NCBI GenBank assembly: GCA_947501215.1
Contig: CANMUS010000001.1
Coordinates: forward strand, 186,001 to 250,000
From: an uncultured Erythrobacter sp.
GTDB lineage: Bacteria > Pseudomonadota > Alphaproteobacteria > Sphingomonadales > Sphingomonadaceae
Length of the DNA stretch: 64,000 nt
Direction: 5' to 3'
Both the position numbers and the translations under genes were made by a program. Within the stretch, counting starts at the first letter, position 1. Every line of letters begins with the position of its first letter. Shown here piece by piece: positions 1 through 8,781 of the stretch. The notes under the pieces are model-generated. The model ran no database searches. It worked only from the letters and a program-made list of their open reading frames with translations, and was not told where the DNA came from.

Positions 1-875
1 ATCAGGCCCTTTGCGTCGGCGCTGTCATAGGGCGCGATAACGATCAGGCCGGGCACGCTGGCATACCACGGACCGTAGTTCTGACTGTGTTGCGCGCCGA
101 CCCGGCTGGCCGCGCCATTAGGGCCGCGGAACACGACCGGGCAGCGCATCTGGCCACCGGACATGTAGTTGGTCTTGGCTGCCGAATTAATGATGTGGTC
201 GATCGCCTGCATGGCGAAGTTGAAGGTCATGAACTCGACGATCGGGCGCAGGCCGCCCATCGCTGCGCCCGTGCCGATGCCGGCAAAGCCGTATTCGGTA
301 ATCGGCGTATCGATGACGCGCTTGGGCCCGAATTCGTCGAGCAGGCCCTGCGTGACCTTGTAGGCACCCTGATACTCGGCGACTTCCTCGCCCATCACGA
401 ACACGCGCTCGTCGCGGCGCATCTCCTCGGCCATGCCGTCGCGCAAGGCCTCGCGGACACTAGTCGAGGTGTAGCTGGTGCCTTCGGGGACATCGGGATC
501 GCGAACGTCCGTCTTCGGCTTGGGCTTGGTGATTTCGGCCTCGCTTTCCTCGCGGCCGACATCCTTGCCCTCGCCCTCTACGTCTTCGACCTCGTCCGTC
601 GCTGCCGGCGCCTCGATGTCGGACGCATCTTCGCCTTCGCCAGCCAGCATGGCGATCACGGTGCCGACCTTCACACCTTCGGTGCCTTCCTCGACCATGA
701 TCCTGCCGAGCGTGCCTTCGTCGACCGCCTCGAATTCCATCGTCGCCTTGTCGGTCTCGATCTCGGCGATGATGTCTCCGGCGACGATCTCGTCACCTTC
801 CGATTTTAGCCATTTAGCAAGCGTGCCTTCCTCCATCGTGGGGGACAGCGCGGGCATCTTAAGTTCGATAGCCAT
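1..875 (-). CDS. pdhB: Pyruvate dehydrogenase E1 subunit beta with N-terminal lipoyl domain (partial)
   Basis: Beta subunit of the heterodimeric E1 of the pyruvate dehydrogenase complex, which decarboxylates pyruvate with thiamine diphosphate and acetylates lipoyl groups. Reading back from the ATG at 875, the protein opens with a biotin/lipoyl-attachment domain ([18 protein letters not shown], then a DKA motif carrying the lipoyl lysine). An acidic Ala/Pro/Glu linker leads into the transketolase-like pyrimidine-binding domain ([19 protein letters not shown]). The lipoyl domain fused to E1-beta is known from alphaproteobacteria. Its start lies 3 bases after the pdhA stop and its GGAGG ribosome site is inside the pdhA end, so the two are probably coupled. 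The C-terminus lies outside the window. Confidence 0.96.
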   Translation of the reverse strand, partial: MAIELKMPALSPTMEEGTLAKWLKSEGDEIVAGDIIAEIETDKATMEFEAVDEGTLGRIMVEEGTEGVKVGTVIAMLAGEGEDASDIEAPAATDEVEDVEGEGKDVGREESEAEITKPKPKTDVRDPDVPEGTSYTSTSVREALRDGMAEEMRRDERVFVMGEEVAEYQGAYKVTQGLLDEFGPKRVIDTPITEYGFAGIGTGAAMGGLRPIVEFMTFNFAMQAIDHIINSAAKTNYMSGGQMRCPVVFRGPNGAASRVGAQHSQNYGPWYASVPGLIVIAPYDSADAKGL

Positions 876-878
876 GGC

Positions 879-1955
879 TCAATATTCCTCCACCAGAACG
901 TCGGTGTAGAGTTCGGATGCTTTCGGTTCGGGCGAGCTCTCGGCGAAATCGGCCGCCTCGCTGACGACCTTGCGGATGTCCTTGTCGATCGCTTTCAGAT
1001 CGTCTTCCTTGCTGCCGTTCTCGATCATGAACTTCTTCAGCCCTTCGATCGGGTCCTTGTGCTCGCGGATGTCCTGGACCTCCTCGCGCGTGCGGTACTT
1101 GGCCGGGTCGGACATGGAGTGCCCGCGGTAGCGATAGGTCTCGCATTCCATCAACACCGGCCCCTTGCCTTCGCGCACATGCTTGAAGGCGATCTCGGCA
1201 GCCTGACGCACTTCGAGTACGTCCATGCCATTGACCTTCATGCCGGGGATGCGGAATGCAGTGCCGCGGCGATAGAATTCGGTTTCTGCCGAGCTGCGCT
1301 TGACCGCCGTGCCCATGGCATACTGGTTGTTCTCGACCACGAAGACGATCGGCAGGTTCCACAGCGCCGCCATGTTGAACGTCTCGTAGACCTGGCCCTG
1401 GTTCGCCGCGCCATCGCCGAAATAGGCAAGGCAGAGGCCGCCATCGTCGTTGTACTGATGCGCAAGCGCAAGCCCGCCTCCGAGCGAAACTTGCGCACCG
1501 ACGATGCCGTGGCCGCCGTAGAACTTATGCTCGGTGCTGAACATGTGCATCGAGCCGCCCTTGCCCTTCGAGATGCCCGCTTCGCGGCCGGTAAGCTCGG
1601 CCATGATGACCTTGGGATCGATGCCATAGGCCAGCATGTGGCCATGGTCGCGATAGCCCGTGATGACGCTGTCGAGCCCCTCGGTCAGCGCCGATTGCAG
1701 GCCGACGGCAACCGCCTCCTGGCCGATGTAGAGGTGGCAGAAACCGCCGATGAGGCCGAGGCCGTAAAGCTGGCCGGCGCGTTCCTCGAACCGGCGGATG
1801 AGCAGCATCTGTTCGTAGAAATGCTGCAGCTGCTCGTCGCTCGCCTTGTAGCGCTTGTCCTTTTCCAGCGTGTCTTGCAGCGAGTGGAGGACGAAATCCG
1901 TATCCTCGGTGGGCGACTTTGCGGGGCTTTTCTTGCTCTTGGGGGCTTTGGCCAA
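879..1955 (-). CDS. pdhA: Pyruvate dehydrogenase E1 subunit alpha
   Basis: 358-residue alpha subunit of E1 of the pyruvate dehydrogenase complex, partner of the adjacent PdhB. The thiamine-diphosphate/Mg motif is clear (GDGAANQGQ ... VVENN, 30 residues apart), as are the YRDHGH and GKGGSMHM motifs and the YRYRGHSMSDP phosphorylation-loop-like segment. The N-terminus is a short Lys/Pro/Ala-rich tail. The in-frame start is TTG at 1955, 5 bases after an AGGATAGG ribosome site. An ATG at 1960 is out of frame and would give a nonsense product, so TTG is chosen. Operon with pdhB; ftsB-like gene lies 131 bases upstream. Confidence 0.96.
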   Translation of the reverse strand: MAKAPKSKKSPAKSPTEDTDFVLHSLQDTLEKDKRYKASDEQLQHFYEQMLLIRRFEERAGQLYGLGLIGGFCHLYIGQEAVAVGLQSALTEGLDSVITGYRDHGHMLAYGIDPKVIMAELTGREAGISKGKGGSMHMFSTEHKFYGGHGIVGAQVSLGGGLALAHQYNDDGGLCLAYFGDGAANQGQVYETFNMAALWNLPIVFVVENNQYAMGTAVKRSSAETEFYRRGTAFRIPGMKVNGMDVLEVRQAAEIAFKHVREGKGPVLMECETYRYRGHSMSDPAKYRTREEVQDIREHKDPIEGLKKFMIENGSKEDDLKAIDKDIRKVVSEAADFAESSPEPKASELYTDVLVEEY

Positions 1956-1998
1956 GACATCCTATCCTTGTTCTTCCGGGGAGGAATATGTGCCGAGC

Positions 1999-2027
1999 CT
2001 ATAGGCACAGCCGCACCTGCCGCGCAA
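1999..2027 (-). promoter_or_regulatory. Candidate sigma-70-type promoter of pdhA-pdhB
   Basis: On the minus strand, TTGCGC (2027-2022) and CTATAG (2004-1999) are separated by 17 bases, in the 131-base gap between the ftsB-like gene and pdhA. The position about 45 bases before the start is sensible. Motif match only. Confidence 0.4.
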
Positions 2028-2086
2028 CACGCGGTGCGCATGTGCATACGAAAACCCTTACGGAATGCAGCCGCTTGGCGCGAAAC

Positions 2087-2401
2087 TCAGTCTTCCAGCT
2101 TGATGACGACTTCATCCGGATGGACGACGTTGAGCTGGCTGCGCAGCAGTTCGCCCACCATGTCCGGATCGGCATGGTCGTGATGCAGCAGAGCCACGCG
2201 GTTCTTCAGCGCAGTGCGCTCTTTCTCGATCTCGGCGAGCTGGACCTTGCGTTGGTCGAGCAGGCGCAGGTTTTCGCTCCAGGCGAGGAGGCCCGACGGT
2301 CCCGCAATGGCAATTCCGCCCATCACGAGCAGCGCGGCCAGCGCGCCATGCTGGCTCGCCTTCCCCCTGCGGATCGCTGCGATGGAACCTGACCGTTTCA
2401 C
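2087..2401 (-). CDS. ftsB: Septum formation initiator family protein (FtsB/DivIC-like)
   Basis: 104-residue single-pass membrane protein. A basic N-terminus precedes one hydrophobic segment (about residues 20-41), then a coiled-coil stretch rich in Leu/Glu/Arg (about 42-75: LRLLDQRKVQLAEIEKERTA), then a short C-terminal region. That architecture matches the FtsB/DivIC family, which links FtsL and FtsQ in the division machinery on the periplasmic side. The location just upstream of pdhA is common in alphaproteobacteria. The symbol is by family; sequence alone cannot show orthology. Confidence 0.75.
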   Translation of the reverse strand: MKRSGSIAAIRRGKASQHGALAALLVMGGIAIAGPSGLLAWSENLRLLDQRKVQLAEIEKERTALKNRVALLHHDHADPDMVGELLRSQLNVVHPDEVVIKLED

Positions 2402-2484
2402 AGTGTCACAGAATCACAGTTGGGCCGCCTGCGCAAGCACAATTGCGACCGGCGGAACTGCCGCTGCCCCGAGCCGTTCGATCC

Positions 2485-2513
2485 TTGACAGCAAACGGTA
2501 ACTTTTGTAACTA
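2485..2513 (+). promoter_or_regulatory. Strong sigma-70-type promoter of hppD
   Basis: TTGACA (2485-2490) and TAACTA (2508-2513) are separated by exactly 17 bases. This is the best promoter match in the window and lies 37 bases before the chosen start of hppD. The spacer and -10 overlap a GTAAC-TTTT-GTAAC direct repeat (about 2498-2511) that could be a regulator site; the regulator is unknown. Confidence 0.65.
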
Positions 2514-2550
2514 GTTTCCATTGCAACCAATCAAATCACCGAGGACCGAA

Positions 2551-3672
2551 ATGCCCGATCTCTTCGAAAACCCCATTGGCCTCGACGGTTTCGAATTCGT
2601 CGAATTCTGCGCTCCGGAAAAGGGCGCGATCGAGCCGGTCTTCGAAGCAATGGGATTTACCCATGTCGCCACGCACCGGTCGAAAGACGTGCATCTGTGG
2701 CGCCAGGGCGGAATCAACCTCATCCTCAATTACGAACCGCGCAGCGCCGCATGGTTCTTCGCGCGTGAGCACGGTGCCTCGGCCTGCGGCATGGGCTTCC
2801 GCGTCCGGGACGCGAAGAAGGCCTATGACGAATTGCTCGCTCGCGGTGCGGAACCGGTGCAGGTCGAGACCGGCCCGATGGAGCTGCGCATTCCCGCGAT
2901 CCGCGGCATCGGCGGGGCGATCGTCTATCTGATCGACCGCTATGCCGATGACGACGGCCAAGGCCTGTCGATCTACGACATTGACTTCGAATATCTGCCG
3001 GGTGTCGAGAAATTCCCCGACGGCGCAGGCTTCAATGTCATCGACCACCTCACGCACAACGTTTACAACGGGCGCATGAAATACTGGGCGGACTATTACG
3101 AGACGCTCTTCAACTTCCGCGAAATCCGCTTCTTCGACATCAAGGGCGAATATACCGGCCTCACGTCCAAGGCGCTGACCGCGCCAGACGGAAAAATCCG
3201 CATCCCGCTCAACGAGGAAGGCGAAGGCGGCAAGGGCCAGATCGAAGAGTTCCTCAAGGAATTCAACGGCGAAGGCATTCAGCACATCGCGCTCATCTGC
3301 GACGATCTCGTCAAGTGCTGGGACAACCTCAAGGACCTCGGCGTGCCGTTCATGACTGCGCCGCCGGAAACCTATTACGAAATGCTGGAAGAACGCCTGC
3401 CCGACCACGGCGAGGACGTGAACGAGCTCAAGATGCGCGGCATCTTGCTCGACGGCACGACCGAAGGCGGTCAACCCCGCCTGCTGCTGCAGATTTTCGC
3501 CGAGGCACAAGTCGGCCCGGTGTTCTTCGAATTCATTCAGCGAAAAGGCGACGAAGGCTTCGGCGAAGGCAATTTCAAAGCCCTGTTCGAAAGCATGGAG
3601 CGCGACCAGATCAAGCGCGGCGTGCTCAGTGTCGAGGATGACGAAACGGTCCAAGCGGAGCCTGCGGAATGA
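2551..3672 (+). CDS. hppD: 4-hydroxyphenylpyruvate dioxygenase
   Basis: 373-residue non-haem iron dioxygenase converting 4-hydroxyphenylpyruvate to homogentisate in tyrosine breakdown. The fold is two VOC-type halves. The iron ligands can be placed as His166 (IDHLTHNV), His245 (IQHIAL) and Glu327 ([10 protein letters not shown]), each a few residues from their positions in characterised bacterial enzymes, and the C-terminal [17 protein letters not shown] helix is typical. An in-frame TTG at 2521 would add ten residues. The ATG at 2551 is preferred because GAGGA lies just before it and family length fits. No homogentisate dioxygenase is nearby. The following VOC gene overlaps by 4 bases. Confidence 0.95.
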   Translation: MPDLFENPIGLDGFEFVEFCAPEKGAIEPVFEAMGFTHVATHRSKDVHLWRQGGINLILNYEPRSAAWFFAREHGASACGMGFRVRDAKKAYDELLARGAEPVQVETGPMELRIPAIRGIGGAIVYLIDRYADDDGQGLSIYDIDFEYLPGVEKFPDGAGFNVIDHLTHNVYNGRMKYWADYYETLFNFREIRFFDIKGEYTGLTSKALTAPDGKIRIPLNEEGEGGKGQIEEFLKEFNGEGIQHIALICDDLVKCWDNLKDLGVPFMTAPPETYYEMLEERLPDHGEDVNELKMRGILLDGTTEGGQPRLLLQIFAEAQVGPVFFEFIQRKGDEGFGEGNFKALFESMERDQIKRGVLSVEDDETVQAEPAE

Positions 3673-4241
3673 GCGAGACAGCACCACACCCCATCAAGCT
3701 GGGCGGCGTTCACCACGCGGCCTATCGCTGTAAAGACGCCAAGGAGACCGTCGATTGGTACGGCAAGGTCCTAGGCATGGATTACACGACGGCCTTTGCC
3801 GAAGACCACGTGCCCTCGACCGGCGAATACGACCCTTACATGCACGTCTTCCTCGATGCAGGTAACGGCAACATCCTCGCTTTCTTCGAATTGCCAAACC
3901 AGAAGGACATGGGCCGCGACGAGAACACGCCGCAGTGGGTCCAGCATCTCGCCTTCAAAGTAGATAGCGAGGACGAACTGCTGGCTGCGAAGGAGCACGT
4001 AGAAAGCCTCGGCATCGATGTGCTGGGTCCGACGCACCACGGCATTTTCAAGTCGATCTACTTCTTCGATCCCAACGGCCACCGCGTCGAACTTGCGACC
4101 GATATCGGCACCGAAGAGCAATACGCGGAACTCAAGCGCGTGGCGCCGATGATGCTGGAAGAATGGAGCCAGACGAAGAAGGCACCCCGGCATGCGGACT
4201 GGCTGCACGAACTAGCGCGCAAGGAGCACGCTGCGAAGTAA
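3669..4241 (+). CDS. VOC (glyoxalase/bleomycin-resistance fold) family protein
   Basis: 190-residue protein with the vicinal-oxygen-chelate fold. An N-terminal [20 protein letters not shown] strand-helix unit pairs with a second unit (QHLAFKV ... [13 protein letters not shown]). Possible metal ligands are His15 or His16, a His in the QHLAFKV strand, and the Glu in HRVELAT. It starts at ATG 3669 inside the end of hppD (ATGA overlap), so it is translationally coupled and probably acts in aromatic-ring or related catabolism. The exact substrate cannot be read from sequence. Confidence 0.85.
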   Translation: MSETAPHPIKLGGVHHAAYRCKDAKETVDWYGKVLGMDYTTAFAEDHVPSTGEYDPYMHVFLDAGNGNILAFFELPNQKDMGRDENTPQWVQHLAFKVDSEDELLAAKEHVESLGIDVLGPTHHGIFKSIYFFDPNGHRVELATDIGTEEQYAELKRVAPMMLEEWSQTKKAPRHADWLHELARKEHAAK

Positions 4242-4322
4242 CGGCGCTGTCCGGACCGGCTGAGTGCCGCCGGAACCCTTTGCAGCCATTCGGCGTTGCC
4301 CCGCAAAGGGAGTTCCATACAC

Positions 4323-5201
4323 GTGAATTATATCGGCACGCTGCGCGACCAGCTGCAGGACATGGGAACCGGGTTTATCGAAGCCCTGCCCAGCATAGCC
4401 ATTGCGCTCGTCATACTTTTCGTCACGTGGATCGTAGCCCGGTTTGCCGTCCGCATTTCGGACATGATCGTCGGCCGCACGGAAATCCGTGCGAGCCTGA
4501 AGAATCTGATCGACACGCTGGTGAAGCTCGGCATCTGGCTGATCGGGCTGTTCATCGCCGCGGTCGTCGTGATGCCGGACCTCACTCCCGCCAGCCTGCT
4601 CGCCGGACTCGGCATCGGTGCCGTCGCGATCGGCTTCGCCTTCCAGGATATTTTCGAGAACTTCCTCGCGGGTGTGCTGATAATGGTGCGCGAGAAGATG
4701 CGCATCGGCGACATCATCGAATGCGAAGGCATCACCGGCAAGGTCGAGCATATCACTTTGCGCGAAACGCACGTCCGCAAGCTATCCGGCGAACTGACAG
4801 TCGTTCCAAACTCCATCCTGTTCAAGAACCCGGTCGAGATCTTCACCGATGTCGACCAACGTCGTCACGAAGTGGTCGTCGGTGTTTCCTACGATACGCA
4901 ACTCGACCACGCAGCCGATGTGATCCGTCGCGCGGTGGAAGACGTCGACGATGTGCTCGCCAGCAAAGGCGTCGACATCTTTGCGCAGGAGTTCAATTCC
5001 AGTTCTGTCGATTTCCTCGTGCGCTGGTGGGCAGGATCGACACCGCGCGCCGGTTGGGAAAGCAAAGACAAGGTCGTCCGCGCAATCAAGGCCGCGCTCG
5101 ACGAAGCGAGCATCGAGATCCCGTTCCCTTATGTGACGCACACGTTCAAGGAAACGGTGCCGGTCAGCCAGCTGGGTGACACGACAAAAAAGACGCCGTA
5201 A
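4323..5201 (+). CDS. MscS-family mechanosensitive channel
   Basis: About 292-residue small-conductance mechanosensitive channel that releases solutes on hypo-osmotic shock. There are about three membrane helices in the first 110 residues. The third, pore-lining one is Gly/Ala-rich (LLAGLGIGAVAIGFAFQDIF), followed by the conserved NFLAGVLIMVREKMRIGD and the beta domain (VVPNSILFKNPV). Length matches the short E. coli MscS type. GTG at 4323 is preferred because AGGGAG lies about 11 bases upstream; an in-frame TTG at 4296 is the alternative. It stands alone between the VOC gene and the dehalogenase-like gene. Confidence 0.9.
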   Translation: MNYIGTLRDQLQDMGTGFIEALPSIAIALVILFVTWIVARFAVRISDMIVGRTEIRASLKNLIDTLVKLGIWLIGLFIAAVVVMPDLTPASLLAGLGIGAVAIGFAFQDIFENFLAGVLIMVREKMRIGDIIECEGITGKVEHITLRETHVRKLSGELTVVPNSILFKNPVEIFTDVDQRRHEVVVGVSYDTQLDHAADVIRRAVEDVDDVLASKGVDIFAQEFNSSSVDFLVRWWAGSTPRAGWESKDKVVRAIKAALDEASIEIPFPYVTHTFKETVPVSQLGDTTKKTP

Positions 5202-5267
5202 GGGTTTCGATGAAGGACTGATCTCGCGAGCCTCTTCAGGTCGCGGTCTGGCCCGAGGGAGATGCCC

Positions 5268-6182
5268 ATGGAAATCCTGCGCACGCCGTCCGAACGGTTC
5301 GCCGACATCCCCGACTACCCGTTCGCGGAAAACTGGTTCGAGGTCCACCTTGGCCGTGGGCTGACCGCCCGTCAGCATTACGTCGACGAAGGGCCAAAGG
5401 ATGCTCCGCCGGTCCTGCTCTTCCATGGCGAGCCAAGCTGGTCTTTTCTTTATCGCAAAATGATACTGATCCTCGCCGATGCCGGGTTCCGGGTGCTCGC
5501 ACCCGACCTCATCGGCTTTGGGAAGAGCGACAAGCCGGACGATATCGACTTCTACACCTATGCGCGCCACGTCGATTGGCTGAAGCAATGGCGCAGCGCG
5601 GTCGAGCCGCGGCCCGCCGCCCTGTTCCTGCAGGATTGGGGCGGCCTGCTGGGCCTGCGCATGCTGGCTCACGATCCGGACCTATTCGCCTGCGTCGTGG
5701 CGAGTAATACCTTTCTACCTGCGGGCGGCACCCCGTCTCAGGCCTTCCTCGCGTGGCGCGAATTTTCCCGCAGCTCGCCCGATTTCCGGATCGGCGCGCT
5801 GCTCGATCGCGCGACAGCGACAGAGCTAAGCGAGGCCGAGATTGCGGCTTACGATGCGCCCTTCCCGACCGAGGCTCACAAAGCCGGCGCACGCGCCTTC
5901 CCCAGCCTTGTGCCGGTAGAGAATGGCATGCCCGGGGTGGCGGACAACAAAGCGGCCTGGCCAACATTGGCAGCCTACGACAAACCCTTCCTGACGCTGT
6001 TCGGCGAAGACGATCCGGTCACCAAGGGTAGCGAGAAATTCCTGATCGATCGCATCGCCGGGGCCAAAGGCCAGCCACACAGGACCTTGCCGACCTGCGG
6101 GCATTTCTGTCAGGAAGACCAGCCCGAAGCGCTCGCCGAGGGCTTGATCGCCATGGCTCGCAAAGCAGGCCACCTCGCTTGA
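5268..6182 (+). CDS. Haloalkane dehalogenase-like alpha/beta hydrolase
   Basis: 304-residue alpha/beta hydrolase closest in motif to subfamily-I haloalkane dehalogenases such as DhlA. The oxyanion/entry motif is HGEPSW (53-58). The nucleophile is Asp123 followed by Trp124 (FLQDWGG), and Trp163 (AFLAWREF) matches the second halide-binding tryptophan. An acid lies near Asp248 (FGEDDP) and the base is His279 (CGHFCQED). An Asp nucleophile with two Trp is the halide-cleaving signature; epoxide hydrolases lack the tryptophan pair. The start is the second ATG (5268), 7 bases after GAGGGA. The MFS gene overlaps its stop. Activity and substrate are inferred. Confidence 0.85.
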   Translation: MEILRTPSERFADIPDYPFAENWFEVHLGRGLTARQHYVDEGPKDAPPVLLFHGEPSWSFLYRKMILILADAGFRVLAPDLIGFGKSDKPDDIDFYTYARHVDWLKQWRSAVEPRPAALFLQDWGGLLGLRMLAHDPDLFACVVASNTFLPAGGTPSQAFLAWREFSRSSPDFRIGALLDRATATELSEAEIAAYDAPFPTEAHKAGARAFPSLVPVENGMPGVADNKAAWPTLAAYDKPFLTLFGEDDPVTKGSEKFLIDRIAGAKGQPHRTLPTCGHFCQEDQPEALAEGLIAMARKAGHLA

Positions 6183-7357
6183 ACGAAATGTCGCGCCTGA
6201 CTCGCGCGCAAGAATTCTCGCTCTGCGTCGCCGTCGCGGTCGTGACGGCGAATGCCTATTACATCCATCCCATCATCGGCGACGTCGCGGACCATTTCGG
6301 CGTCAGCCACGCCCGCATTGGCCTGGTCCCGTCGCTCAACCAGCTCGCGCTGGCCGTGGGCATTTTCCTGCTGCTCCCGCTCGGCGATCGCATATCGAAC
6401 CGGCGGCTGACGATCATGTTTGCCGCAGGCCAGACGGCCTCGCTGGCACTGATGACGCTGGCGGGCAGTTTTGCGCTCTTCGTCGCCGGTTCGACGCTTC
6501 TCGGCTTCTTCACCATCGCGCCGTATTTGCTCCCGGCCTACGCCTCCAAGCGGGTCGCGCCCGAGCGGCTCGGGCAGGTCATGGCCTTACTCACGGCCGG
6601 GGTAATCCTCGGCATACTGGTCGCCCGTGTGGGAGCTGGCGTAATCGCGGAATATCTCGACTGGCGTGCCGTCTACTGGCTTGCGACTGGACTGATGCTC
6701 GCAGTGACTATCGCCCTTCCCCGGCTGATGGAAGGCGGTGAACGCGATACGGCAGGGCGCGAAAGGTATGGCGCCCTCCTGCTGACGGTCTTCCCGCTGA
6801 TAAGGGAATACCGGGAGATCCTCGTATCAGGTGCGATCCAGGCGCTCAACTTCGGCCAATTTATCGCGCTGTGGCTCGCGCTCGCGCTGCATCTCACCTC
6901 GCCGGAGATGGGCTACGGCACCGATACGGTGGGCTATCTCGCAGGGATCGCGGCAGTCAGCATTTTCTCGACGCCGCGGCTCGGCCGCTGGGCGGATGAG
7001 GTTGGCGCGCGGACGGCCCGCGCGATTTTCGCTGCCGTCCAGCTGTTCGGCGTCCTGTTGCTCTGGCCCCTCGGCGGCGCGGTCGTCACCCTGCTCATTC
7101 CCCTGGTACTGGCCAATCTGGTCGGGCCCGGGATCGATGTGACGGGACGCATGACGTTCCTGACCCTGCGCCCCGATCTGCGCACGCGCCTGACTACGAT
7201 CTATGTCGTGCTGATGTTCATTGGCGGCGGCCTAGGCAGTTATGCCGGGACCGCAGCCTACGATGCCTTGGGATGGGCCGGGACCTGCATACTACTCGCG
7301 ATTTTCTCGAGCGTTCTGACCGCACTGGCATTCTACGCGAAGCGCTATGGCAAGTGA
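6179..7357 (+). CDS. Major facilitator superfamily transporter
   Basis: About 392-residue inner-membrane protein with about 12 hydrophobic segments and an MFS loop-2-3 motif (LLLPLGDRISNRRLTIMF). A long cytoplasmic loop near residues 170-200 (MEGGERDTAGRER) divides the two halves. It resembles the drug/sugar efflux type of MFS carriers. The TTG at 6179 overlaps the stop of the dehalogenase-like gene (TTGA); an ATG at 6188 is an alternative start three codons in. Coupling to the hydrolase gene suggests export of a substrate or product of that enzyme, but this is inference. Confidence 0.88.
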   Translation: MNEMSRLTRAQEFSLCVAVAVVTANAYYIHPIIGDVADHFGVSHARIGLVPSLNQLALAVGIFLLLPLGDRISNRRLTIMFAAGQTASLALMTLAGSFALFVAGSTLLGFFTIAPYLLPAYASKRVAPERLGQVMALLTAGVILGILVARVGAGVIAEYLDWRAVYWLATGLMLAVTIALPRLMEGGERDTAGRERYGALLLTVFPLIREYREILVSGAIQALNFGQFIALWLALALHLTSPEMGYGTDTVGYLAGIAAVSIFSTPRLGRWADEVGARTARAIFAAVQLFGVLLLWPLGGAVVTLLIPLVLANLVGPGIDVTGRMTFLTLRPDLRTRLTTIYVVLMFIGGGLGSYAGTAAYDALGWAGTCILLAIFSSVLTALAFYAKRYGK

Positions 7358-7359
7358 GG

Positions 7360-7436
7360 TGGTGCGCCCGACAGGATTCGAACCTGTGGCCCCCAGATTA
7401 GGAATCTGGTGCTCTATCCGACTGAGCTACGGGCGC
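7360..7436 (-). tRNA. tRNA-Arg (anticodon CCT)
   Basis: A complete cloverleaf reads on the minus strand. The acceptor stem GCGCCCG/CGGGCGC is perfect, the D arm has GCTC/GAGC, the anticodon stem CCAGA/TCTGG encloses loop TTCCTAA (anticodon CCT), the variable loop is 5 bases, and the T arm ACAGG-TTCGAAT-CCTGT is perfect. The 3' CCA is encoded (7362-7360). It decodes AGG arginine codons. It is convergent with and almost abuts the MFS gene end at 7357. Confidence 0.97.
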
Positions 7437-7473
7437 CCGGCGGTGCGTTTAGCAGACAGAAAGCGGGTGGCAA

Positions 7474-7953
7474 TCAGTTGAGTTCGTCGGGCGGAGCGAC
7501 CGGGAACAGCAATGGCGCTACGGTTATGCCTTCGGCGACCATTTCTTCGGCCTCGTCCTTGGTCGCCTTGCCGTGGATAGGAGCCTCGTCGGTCTCGCCG
7601 TAATGCATGGAGCGGGCCTTGTCGGCGAATTTATCGCCGACCCAGGTGCTCTTCTCCAGCGCCTTGGCCTGCGCTTTCGCTAAAGTTTCCAGAGCCTGCT
7701 TGACCTCCGCCGGCAGTTCCCCGCGGATCATAGGCTTTGTTCCGTCGCCACTCGGCTCGGCTTGGCGCGGCGCCTCGGTGCGATTACCCTTCGCCGAAAC
7801 CGCTGGAGCCATGGGTGCTTTTCCGACTTCTCCGCAGCCGCATTCGGGGCATGTAAGCAGCCCGCGTTCGCGTTGGCTGTCGTAGTCGGAGGACGAGCCG
7901 AACCAGCCTTCGAAGCGATGGCCCTCGCTGCATGAGAGGTCGTAAACTATCAT
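7474..7953 (-). CDS. DUF1178 family protein
   Basis: 159-residue protein of unknown function. The N-terminus (MIVYDLSCSEGHRFEGWFGS) and a zinc-ribbon-like cysteine pattern (Cys8, then CPECGCG near residues 35-41) match the DUF1178 family common in proteobacteria. A central Ala/Pro/Glu-rich linker is followed by a conserved C-terminal half (YGETDEAPIHGKATKDEA) of the family. It lies 9 bases downstream of the nitrilase-family gene and is probably co-transcribed with it and glutaredoxin. Confidence 0.88.
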   Translation of the reverse strand: MIVYDLSCSEGHRFEGWFGSSSDYDSQRERGLLTCPECGCGEVGKAPMAPAVSAKGNRTEAPRQAEPSGDGTKPMIRGELPAEVKQALETLAKAQAKALEKSTWVGDKFADKARSMHYGETDEAPIHGKATKDEAEEMVAEGITVAPLLFPVAPPDELN

Positions 7954-7962
7954 GTCGGCAGC

Positions 7963-8781
7963 CTAAGAGGGTATCTGCCGACGATTTTCAAGGCTCGGGA
8001 CCTGTCGGCGGACTTCGGCGATCCGGGCCATGTCGAGATCGGCGAAGGCTATTCCTGATCGCTCGCCGCCCATGTCGAGCATGACTTCACCCCACGGATC
8101 GACTACAAGGCTGTGTCCGTAGGTGCGGCGACCGTCAGCGTGCTCGCCCACCTGCGCGGCGGCCACCACGAAGGCGCTCGCCTCGATCGCGCGGGCGCGT
8201 TGCAGCACGTGCCAGTGCGCCTCCCCGGTCGGCACGGTGAAGGCAGCAGGCACCGCAATCGCATCGCAGCGGCGCTGGGCCAAAGCCTCGAAAAGCGCAG
8301 GAAAGCGGATGTCGTAACACACGGTCAAACCTAACCGTCCGAGCGGCGTGTCTTCGACCGTGACCACCTGATCTCCGGCGGCATAGGCATTGGACTCCCG
8401 CCAGCTTTCTCCGGTCGAGAGATCGACATCGAACATGTGTATCTTGTCGTAACGCGCAGCGATCGAGCCATCCGGGGCGACGACGAAGGCGCGATTGGCC
8501 CAGCGCCCATCCCCGGTATCGACAGCCAGCGAACCGAGCGCGACCCACATGCCAGCCTTGGCTGCCGCGTTTCGCGTTGCGTCGAGCGCCGGGGTCTGCG
8601 CCTCGGCACTGATGTTCGCAGCTGCGCGTTTCCGGTCGCGATCGAGCAGACCCGACATCTCGGGCGTGAACAGCATTCCCGCGCCGCCGTCGCTCGCTTC
8701 GTGCACAGCATCCGAAATGCTGCGCGCGTTTTCATCCGGATCGATGCCGGATGTCATCTGAAGCAGGGCTATGCGGACCAT
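7963..8781 (-). CDS. Carbon-nitrogen hydrolase (nitrilase superfamily, Nit2/omega-amidase-like)
   Basis: 272-residue amidohydrolase. The nitrilase-superfamily triad is visible as Glu41 (FTPEMSG), Lys113 (RYDKIHMFD) and Cys155 (TVCYDIRFP), with family segments TYGHSLVVDPWG and FADLD. The RYDKIHMFD and CYDIRFP forms are those of Nit1/Nit2-type enzymes, which act on deaminated glutathione or omega-amides. It directly abuts the glutaredoxin gene upstream, which fits a role in thiol-metabolite repair, though that link is inference. Confidence 0.9.
   Translation of the reverse strand: MVRIALLQMTSGIDPDENARSISDAVHEASDGGAGMLFTPEMSGLLDRDRKRAAANISAEAQTPALDATRNAAAKAGMWVALGSLAVDTGDGRWANRAFVVAPDGSIAARYDKIHMFDVDLSTGESWRESNAYAAGDQVVTVEDTPLGRLGLTVCYDIRFPALFEALAQRRCDAIAVPAAFTVPTGEAHWHVLQRARAIEASAFVVAAAQVGEHADGRRTYGHSLVVDPWGEVMLDMGGERSGIAFADLDMARIAEVRRQVPSLENRRQIPS

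Noticed and set aside
1685-2047. 120-codon minus-strand reading starting upstream of pdhA
   Set aside because: It reads pdhA in a wrong frame (Arg/Ser-rich product) and is not a separate gene.
2536-3687. 383-codon minus-strand reading opposite hppD
   Set aside because: Mirror of hppD; the iron ligands and family motifs are on the plus strand.
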